Assembly (NCBI GenBank): GCA_964458605.1
Contig: CAYWLS010000009.1
Location: forward strand, 60,834-124,833
Direction: 5' to 3'
Source: JBBSNV01 sp964458605
GTDB lineage: Bacteria > Pseudomonadota > Alphaproteobacteria > Reyranellales > JAQSWP01
Length of the DNA: 64,000 bases
Numbering within the stretch: position 1 is the first letter of the stretch; every line of letters begins with the position of its first letter. Below the pieces are notes generated by a model. The model made no database searches. It was not told where the DNA came from and was given only the letters and a program-made list of their open reading frames with translations. This document shows positions 59,370 through 64,000 of the stretch, piece after piece. A program made the translations under genes and the position numbers.

Positions 59370-60900
59370 CGAGGCGGCCCATCGCGCCGGCGCCCATCCC
59401 GGCATGCGCCTGGCCGATGCCCGGACGCTGCTGCCCGGCCTGCTGATGACCCAGGAAGATCCGGCCGCCGACCGCCGCCTGCTGGAGAAGCTGGCGAGCT
59501 GGTGCGACCGCTATACGCCCTGGGTGGCGCTGGACGACACGCCGGCCGAGATCGTCGTGCAGGGCGGCGGGCTGTGGCTGGACATCACCGGCTGCGCCCA
59601 TCTGTTCGGCCAGGACGAGCTGGGCGAGAAGCTGCTGCTGGACGACCTGCTGTCGCGACTGCAGGATTTCGGCTTCTCCTGCCGCGCGGCGCTGGCCGAC
59701 ACGGCGGGCGCGGCCTGGGCCGCCGCCCATTACACCGAGCGGCGCGAGGATCGCCTGCTGCCGCCGGGCGGCCAGCGCAGCGCCATCGCCGGCCTGCCGA
59801 TCGCGGCCCTGCGCCTGCCCCCGGACACGGTCGAGCCCTTGCAACGGCTGGGCCTGCGCCGCATCGCCGATCTCTACCCCCTGCCGCGCGCGCCTTTGAT
59901 GCAGCGCTTCGGCGCCCTGCCGGCCATGCGGCTGGATCAGGCGCTGGGCCGCCAGGAAGAGACCATCGAGCCGCGCCGACCGACGCCGCCGTTCCGCTGC
60001 CGCATGGCCTTCGCCGAGCCGATCGGCCGGCCCGAGGACATCGCCGCCGCCACCGGCCGGCTGCTGGCGGCGCTGGCCAGCCAGCTCGAAAGCGCCGGCA
60101 TGGGCGCGCGCCAGATCGAATTGTCGCTGCATCGCGTCGACGGGTCGCTGGCCCATACCCAGATCGGCACCAGCCGGCCCAGCCGCGACCCCGCTCACCT
60201 GATGCGCCTGTTCGCCGAGCCGCTGGGCCAGCTCGACAGCGGCTTCGGCGTCGAACTGATGATCCTGTCGGCCCGCGCCGTGCAGCCGCTCGGCCATCGC
60301 CAAAGCACCCTGCCCGCACGGACCATGACGGCCGGCGCGGTGACGGACGGCGTTGTGGCAGACGATGCCGTTGTCGATGGCGAGGCGGAAAAGGCCGTCG
60401 GCGAGCTGGTCGATCGCCTGACCGGCCGGCTGGGCGCCGGCAACGTGGTGCGGCTGATGCCGCAACAGAGCCATGTGCCGGAGCGGGCCCAGCGTCGCCT
60501 GGCCGCGCACAGCCAGGCGCTGCCGGTCGACGGCGCCCTGGCCCTGAAGCGCGAATGGGCCGGGTTCGCCACCCTGCGCGCGTTGCGCCCGGTGCGGCTG
60601 CTGGCCGAACCCGAGCCGATCGACGTCATCGCGCCGGTGCCGGACGATCCGCCGCTGCAATTCACCTGGCGCCGCACCAGCCATCGCGTGGTCAAGGTCG
60701 ATGGGCCGGAGCGGATCGCCAACGAATGGTGGCATGGCGGCCGGAACATGCCGGCGCTGACCAGCGCGGTGCGCGACTATTATCGCGTCGAGACCGAGGA
60801 CGGGCAGCGCTACTGGGTCTATCGCGACGGCCCGTTCAACGCCGCGCCGCAATTGGGTGGCCGCATTGCGCGCTGGTTCCTGCATGGGCTGTGCGCATGA
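59236..60900 (+). CDS. imuB: ImuB, catalytically inactive Y-family polymerase homolog
   Basis: A 554-residue Y-family (DinB-like) protein. The N-terminus RVISLWLPRLSTDRLARR replaces the metal-binding DxDxFF of active polymerases, and ALDDTPAEIVVQGGGLWLDI lacks the SLDE catalytic pair, as expected for ImuB. Palm/finger and helix-hairpin-helix parts follow (PLQRLGLRRIADLYPLP at about 197-213). The C-terminal WRRTSHRVVKVDGPERIANEWW is the ImuB-specific domain. ImuB bridges the beta clamp, ImuA and DnaE2; I could not pick out a canonical clamp-binding motif by eye. It overlaps imuA by 134 bases. Confidence 0.92.
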   Translation: MKRVISLWLPRLSTDRLARRAPQWRAQPAATVASVSGGQRLAAVNEAAHRAGAHPGMRLADARTLLPGLLMTQEDPAADRRLLEKLASWCDRYTPWVALDDTPAEIVVQGGGLWLDITGCAHLFGQDELGEKLLLDDLLSRLQDFGFSCRAALADTAGAAWAAAHYTERREDRLLPPGGQRSAIAGLPIAALRLPPDTVEPLQRLGLRRIADLYPLPRAPLMQRFGALPAMRLDQALGRQEETIEPRRPTPPFRCRMAFAEPIGRPEDIAAATGRLLAALASQLESAGMGARQIELSLHRVDGSLAHTQIGTSRPSRDPAHLMRLFAEPLGQLDSGFGVELMILSARAVQPLGHRQSTLPARTMTAGAVTDGVVADDAVVDGEAEKAVGELVDRLTGRLGAGNVVRLMPQQSHVPERAQRRLAAHSQALPVDGALALKREWAGFATLRALRPVRLLAEPEPIDVIAPVPDDPPLQFTWRRTSHRVVKVDGPERIANEWWHGGRNMPALTSAVRDYYRVETEDGQRYWVYRDGPFNAAPQLGGRIARWFLHGLCA

Positions 60901-60933
60901 GCAAATCCAACCTCGCCGCAACGGAGACCGAGC

Positions 60934-61158
60934 GTGGCCAATCTGACGATCCGCAATATCGACGCGCAGGTGGTGGAGAATCTCAAGCGGCGCGCCAAGG
61001 CCAATCACCGTTCGCTGGAAGGCGAGATTCGCCTGCTGCTGTCGCAGTTCGGCCGCCAGCCTTCGAAGGAAGAGCTGATCGAGCAGGCCGAGCGGATCGC
61101 GGCCCTGACCCTGAAGCCGATGCCGGAGCGGACCGGCCCGAGACCGGACGAACGCTGA
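60934..61158 (+). CDS. ribbon-helix-helix antitoxin, FitA/VapB type
   Basis: A 74-residue protein. Residues 1-37 (ANLTIRNIDAQVVENLKRRA, then NHRSLEGEIRLLLSQF) form the FitA-type ribbon-helix-helix DNA-binding domain, and the tail (about 45-74) should wrap the toxin. The start is GTG 60934 with GGAG upstream, 33 bases after the imuB stop. It precedes a PIN-domain toxin by 11 bases. Antitoxins of this class repress their own promoter; no separate promoter is evident, so it may be read from the imuA promoter. Confidence 0.82.
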   Translation: MANLTIRNIDAQVVENLKRRAKANHRSLEGEIRLLLSQFGRQPSKEELIEQAERIAALTLKPMPERTGPRPDER

Positions 61159-61169
61159 CGCTGGGCTTC

Positions 61170-61592
61170 GTGGTCGATGCCGGCGTGGCGCTGAAATGGC
61201 TGGTCGACGAGACGCTGCGCGAAGAAGCGATGGGCTTGATCGACTGGCGCATCGCCCTGCACGCGCCGCATTCGATCCTGGACGAGATCGGCGACCTGGC
61301 CTGGCGCAGGCTGCGCCGCGGCGAGATCGACACCGCCCATGCCCGGCACATCGTCCAGCGCATGCCGGATTATTTCGACGTGCTGCATCCGCCGCAAGCC
61401 ATGGGCGCGGCGGCGCTGGAGACCGCGCTGCGCCTGGGCCTGCCGTTGCGCGACGGCATCTATTTGGCCTGCGGGCGCGGCCTGGGCCTGCCGCTGATCA
61501 CCGCCGACGAGCGGCTGCTCGAGGCGGTGGCCCAGACCAGCTTCGCCTCGCAGGTGATGCGCCTGGCGGATTTCGCCGCGCCCCATCCCTGA
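61170..61592 (+). CDS. PIN-domain ribonuclease toxin, VapC type
   Basis: A 140-residue PIN protein (VDAGVALKWLVDETLREEA at the N-terminus). The acidic active site is complete: Asp3, Glu39 (SILDEIGDL), Asp95 (LRDGIYLA) and Asp113 (ITADERLL). VapC toxins cleave tRNA or rRNA when free of antitoxin. The start is uncertain: GTG 61170 is used, but CTG codons at 61155 or 61161 would give a more usual leader. It ends 3 bases before the dnaE2 ATG, so dnaE2 translation probably depends on it. Confidence 0.8.
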   Translation: MVDAGVALKWLVDETLREEAMGLIDWRIALHAPHSILDEIGDLAWRRLRRGEIDTAHARHIVQRMPDYFDVLHPPQAMGAAALETALRLGLPLRDGIYLACGRGLGLPLITADERLLEAVAQTSFASQVMRLADFAAPHP

Positions 61593-61595
61593 CAC

Positions 61596-64000
61596 ATGGG
61601 GTCGCGTCAGGGGCCGGCCTATGCCGAGCTACAAGTCACCTCGAATTACAGTTTCCTGCGCGGCGGCTCGCATTCGCACGAATATATCGGCCAGGCCGTC
61701 GCGCTGGGCCTCAGCGCCATCGCCATCACCGACCGCAACACCCTGGGCGGCGTGGTGCGCGCCTATGGCGCTTCGCTGGACCTGGCGGAAAAGCTCGGCA
61801 CCGCACCGATCCAACTGGTGATCGGCAGCCGGCTGGTGACGCAGGACGGCTTCTCCCTGCTGGCCTATCCGCTCGACCTCAAGGGCTATGGCCAGCTCAC
61901 CAAATTGCTGACGACGGGCAATCTGCGCACCGAGAAGGGCCAGTGCGAGATCCATCCCGAAGATATTTGGCAGCACGCCGACAACGTGCTGGCCATCGTC
62001 GTGCCGCCGGACCGGCCGGATGCGGCTTTCGAGCGTCGCCTGGCCGAAGCCGGCGAGGCGTTCCGCGGCCGCTGCTACCTGGCCGGCAGCCATCGCTATC
62101 GCGGCGACGATCTGCGCCGGCTGGGCGAACTGGACGCGCTGGCAAGGCGCATCGGCGCCCCGCTGGTGGCGACCAACGACGTGCATTACCACCATCCCGA
62201 CCGGCGCATCCTGCAGGACGTGCTGACCTGCATCCGCGAGAAATGCACTTTCGAGGAAGCCGGCTGGCGGCTGTTCGCCAATGCCGAGCGGCATCTCAAG
62301 CCGCCGGCGGAAATGGCGCGGCTGTTCCGCCATTGGCCGGATGCGATCGCCCGCACCGCCGAGATCGCCGCGCGCTGCCGATTCTCGATGGCCGAGCTAG
62401 ATTACCAGTATCCGGCCGAGGACGGCGCCAACGGCCTGACCGCCCAGGAGGAGCTGGAGCGGCTGACCTGGCAAGGCGCCGCGCGGCGCTTCCCGCAAGG
62501 CGTGCCGGCCAAGCAGGTGTCGCAGATCCTGCACGAGATGGAACTGATCCGCGAACGCAAATACGCGCCCTATTTCCTGACCGTGCACGAGATCGTCGAT
62601 TACGCGCGCAGCCAGAGCATCCTGTGCCAGGGCCGCGGCTCGGCGGCCAATTCCACCGTGTGCTTCTGCCTGGGCATCACCGAGGTCAATCCCGACCGCA
62701 ACGAGCTGCTGTTCGAGCGTTTCATCAGCTCCGACCGCAACGAGCCGCCCGATATCGACGTCGATTTCGAGCACGAGCGGCGCGAGGAGGTGATCCAGCA
62801 CATCTACAACAAATACGGCCGCGGCCATGCCGCGCTGACCGCTACCGTGATCCAGTATCGCAGCCGCAGCGCCATCCGCGACGTCGGCAAGACCCTGGGC
62901 CTGTCGTCCGACACCTTGGGCGCGCTGGCCGACACGGTGTGGGGCATCGGCGACGGCGAAATCCCCGACCGGCATGTGCGCGATGCCGGGCTCGATCCCG
63001 AGGACGGCCGGCTCAAGCTGGCGCTGAAGCTGGCCGGCGAATTGTGCGGCTTCCCGCGCCATCTGTCGCAGCATGTCGGCGGCTTCGTGATCTGCCGCCA
63101 TCCGCTCGACCAGCTCGTCCCGGTGGCCAACGCGGCGATGGAAGACCGCACGGTGATCGAATGGGACAAGGACGATCTGGACGTGCTGAAGATCCTCAAG
63201 ATCGACGTACTGGCGCTGGGCATGCTGACCTGCATCAGGAAAGCCTTCGCGCTGATCGGGCAGCACCACGGCAACGCCCTGACGCTCGACATCCAGCAGG
63301 ACGATCCGCAGGTCTACGAGATGCTGTCGCGCGCCGATTCGCTGGGCGTGTTCCAGGTCGAGAGCCGGGCGCAGATGTCGATGCTGCCGCGGCTGAAGCC
63401 ACAGAAGTATTATGATCTCGTCGTCGAAGTGGCGATCGTACGCCCCGGTCCGATCCAGGGCGACATGGTGCATCCTTACCTGACGAATCGGGTCAAGAAG
63501 CCTGAGGACATCGAATATCCCGGCAAGCTCAGGAAAATCCTGGAACGTACTCACGGCGTGCCGCTGTTCCAGGAGCAGGCGATGCAGATCGCCATCGAAG
63601 GCGCGGGCTTCCCGCCCGCCAAGGCCGACAAGCTACGGCGCGCCATGGCGACATTCCGGCGCGCAGGCATGATCCACAGGCTGAAGGACGATTTCATCAA
63701 CGGCATGGTCAAGAATGAGTACGAGCAGGACTTCGCCGAGCGCTGCTTCAAGCAGATCGAAGGTTTCGGCGAATACGGCTTCCCGGAGAGCCACGCCGCG
63801 AGCTTCGCGATCCTGGTCTACGTGTCCTCGTGGGTGAAGTGGTACTATCCCGAGGTCTTCGCCGCCGCCCTGATCAACTCCCAGCCGATGGGTTTCTACG
63901 CGCCGGCACAGCTCGTGCGCGATGCGCGAGAGCACGAGGTCGAGGTGCGTCCGCCCGACGTGAATGCCAGCGACTGGGACTGCACCCTGGAGAAGACCGA
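61596..64000 (+). CDS. dnaE2: DnaE2 (ImuC), error-prone DNA polymerase III alpha-like (runs off the window)
   Basis: The first 801 codons of a C-family polymerase (family length about 1,050-1,100). The PHP domain starts AELQVTSNYSFLRGGSHSHE, and the catalytic aspartates are Asp386, Asp388 and Asp390 in PDIDVDF. CQGRGSAANSTVCFCLGI, HLSQHVGGFVIC and VAIVRPGPIQGDMVHPYL are polymerase-core motifs of the DnaE2 type. It does lesion bypass with ImuA/ImuB under LexA control. The ATG at 61596 lies 3 bases after the VapC-like stop; no strong ribosome site is present, consistent with translational coupling. The gene continues past 64000. Confidence 0.94.
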   Translation, partial: MGSRQGPAYAELQVTSNYSFLRGGSHSHEYIGQAVALGLSAIAITDRNTLGGVVRAYGASLDLAEKLGTAPIQLVIGSRLVTQDGFSLLAYPLDLKGYGQLTKLLTTGNLRTEKGQCEIHPEDIWQHADNVLAIVVPPDRPDAAFERRLAEAGEAFRGRCYLAGSHRYRGDDLRRLGELDALARRIGAPLVATNDVHYHHPDRRILQDVLTCIREKCTFEEAGWRLFANAERHLKPPAEMARLFRHWPDAIARTAEIAARCRFSMAELDYQYPAEDGANGLTAQEELERLTWQGAARRFPQGVPAKQVSQILHEMELIRERKYAPYFLTVHEIVDYARSQSILCQGRGSAANSTVCFCLGITEVNPDRNELLFERFISSDRNEPPDIDVDFEHERREEVIQHIYNKYGRGHAALTATVIQYRSRSAIRDVGKTLGLSSDTLGALADTVWGIGDGEIPDRHVRDAGLDPEDGRLKLALKLAGELCGFPRHLSQHVGGFVICRHPLDQLVPVANAAMEDRTVIEWDKDDLDVLKILKIDVLALGMLTCIRKAFALIGQHHGNALTLDIQQDDPQVYEMLSRADSLGVFQVESRAQMSMLPRLKPQKYYDLVVEVAIVRPGPIQGDMVHPYLTNRVKKPEDIEYPGKLRKILERTHGVPLFQEQAMQIAIEGAGFPPAKADKLRRAMATFRRAGMIHRLKDDFINGMVKNEYEQDFAERCFKQIEGFGEYGFPESHAASFAILVYVSSWVKWYYPEVFAAALINSQPMGFYAPAQLVRDAREHEVEVRPPDVNASDWDCTLEKT

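Overview
This is a high-GC, gene-dense chromosomal window, most likely from a soil or plant-associated alphaproteobacterium. Three things point that way: a GAAC-N7-GAAC LexA box in front of an imuA-imuB-dnaE2 mutasome operon, which is the alphaproteobacterial form of the box; a catabolic gene set for plant aromatics and acyclic or branched acyl-CoAs; and the large number of ABC importers. Genus cannot be fixed from the sequence alone. I see no rRNA or tRNA gene, no complete insertion sequence, no CRISPR array and no phage genes.

Layout. 1-4.2 kb: start of an acyl-CoA dehydrogenase and a MerR regulator (minus), a divergent GMC alcohol/choline dehydrogenase with a small membrane protein (plus), then a coniferyl-aldehyde-dehydrogenase-like gene (minus). 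4.3-6.0 kb: long-chain acyl-CoA synthetase. 6.3-13.2 kb: a ribose-type sugar ABC operon in which the second permease is fused to an SMP-30/strictosidine-synthase-like beta-propeller and followed by a second free propeller gene. 13.3-21.5 kb: an SCP2 gene (minus) divergent from a six-gene acyl-CoA carboxylase operon: carboxyltransferase, two acyl-CoA dehydrogenases, two crotonases, biotin carboxylase. Its order and motifs resemble the acyclic-terpene (atu) and leucine (liu) pathways. 21.6-25.7 kb: a 137-bp double-palindrome repeat, then an NMT1/SsuA-type ABC operon ending in a FAD oxidoreductase. 25.8-33.8 kb: a Liv-type ABC importer, feruloyl-CoA synthase and a membrane adenylate-cyclase-like protein. 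34.1-36.8 kb: GGT-family, Rrf2 and GNAT genes (minus).

36.8-39.9 kb: boxC-boxB of aerobic benzoyl-CoA degradation. 40.0-44.9 kb: a minus-strand Ugp-type importer with a coupled endonuclease/exonuclease/phosphatase-family enzyme. 45.1-51.4 kb: benzoate-CoA ligase plus a second complete Liv importer. 51.6-58.3 kb: a polyamine-type importer with two binding proteins and a PuuB-like oxidase. 58.4-64 kb: LexA-boxed imuA-imuB, a VapBC-like toxin-antitoxin pair, and dnaE2, which runs off the window.

How it works together. Uptake systems sit beside CoA ligases and ring- or chain-degrading enzymes: benzoate ligase with a Liv importer and boxBC, feruloyl-CoA synthase with another Liv importer, and a carboxylase operon for branched acyl-CoAs. 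Two nearly identical 22-bp inverted repeats, one at the MerR gene and one 13 kb away at the SCP2/carboxylase divergence, suggest one regulon. Almost every ABC binding-protein gene is followed by a strong hairpin, a layout that would raise binding-protein levels over the membrane parts.
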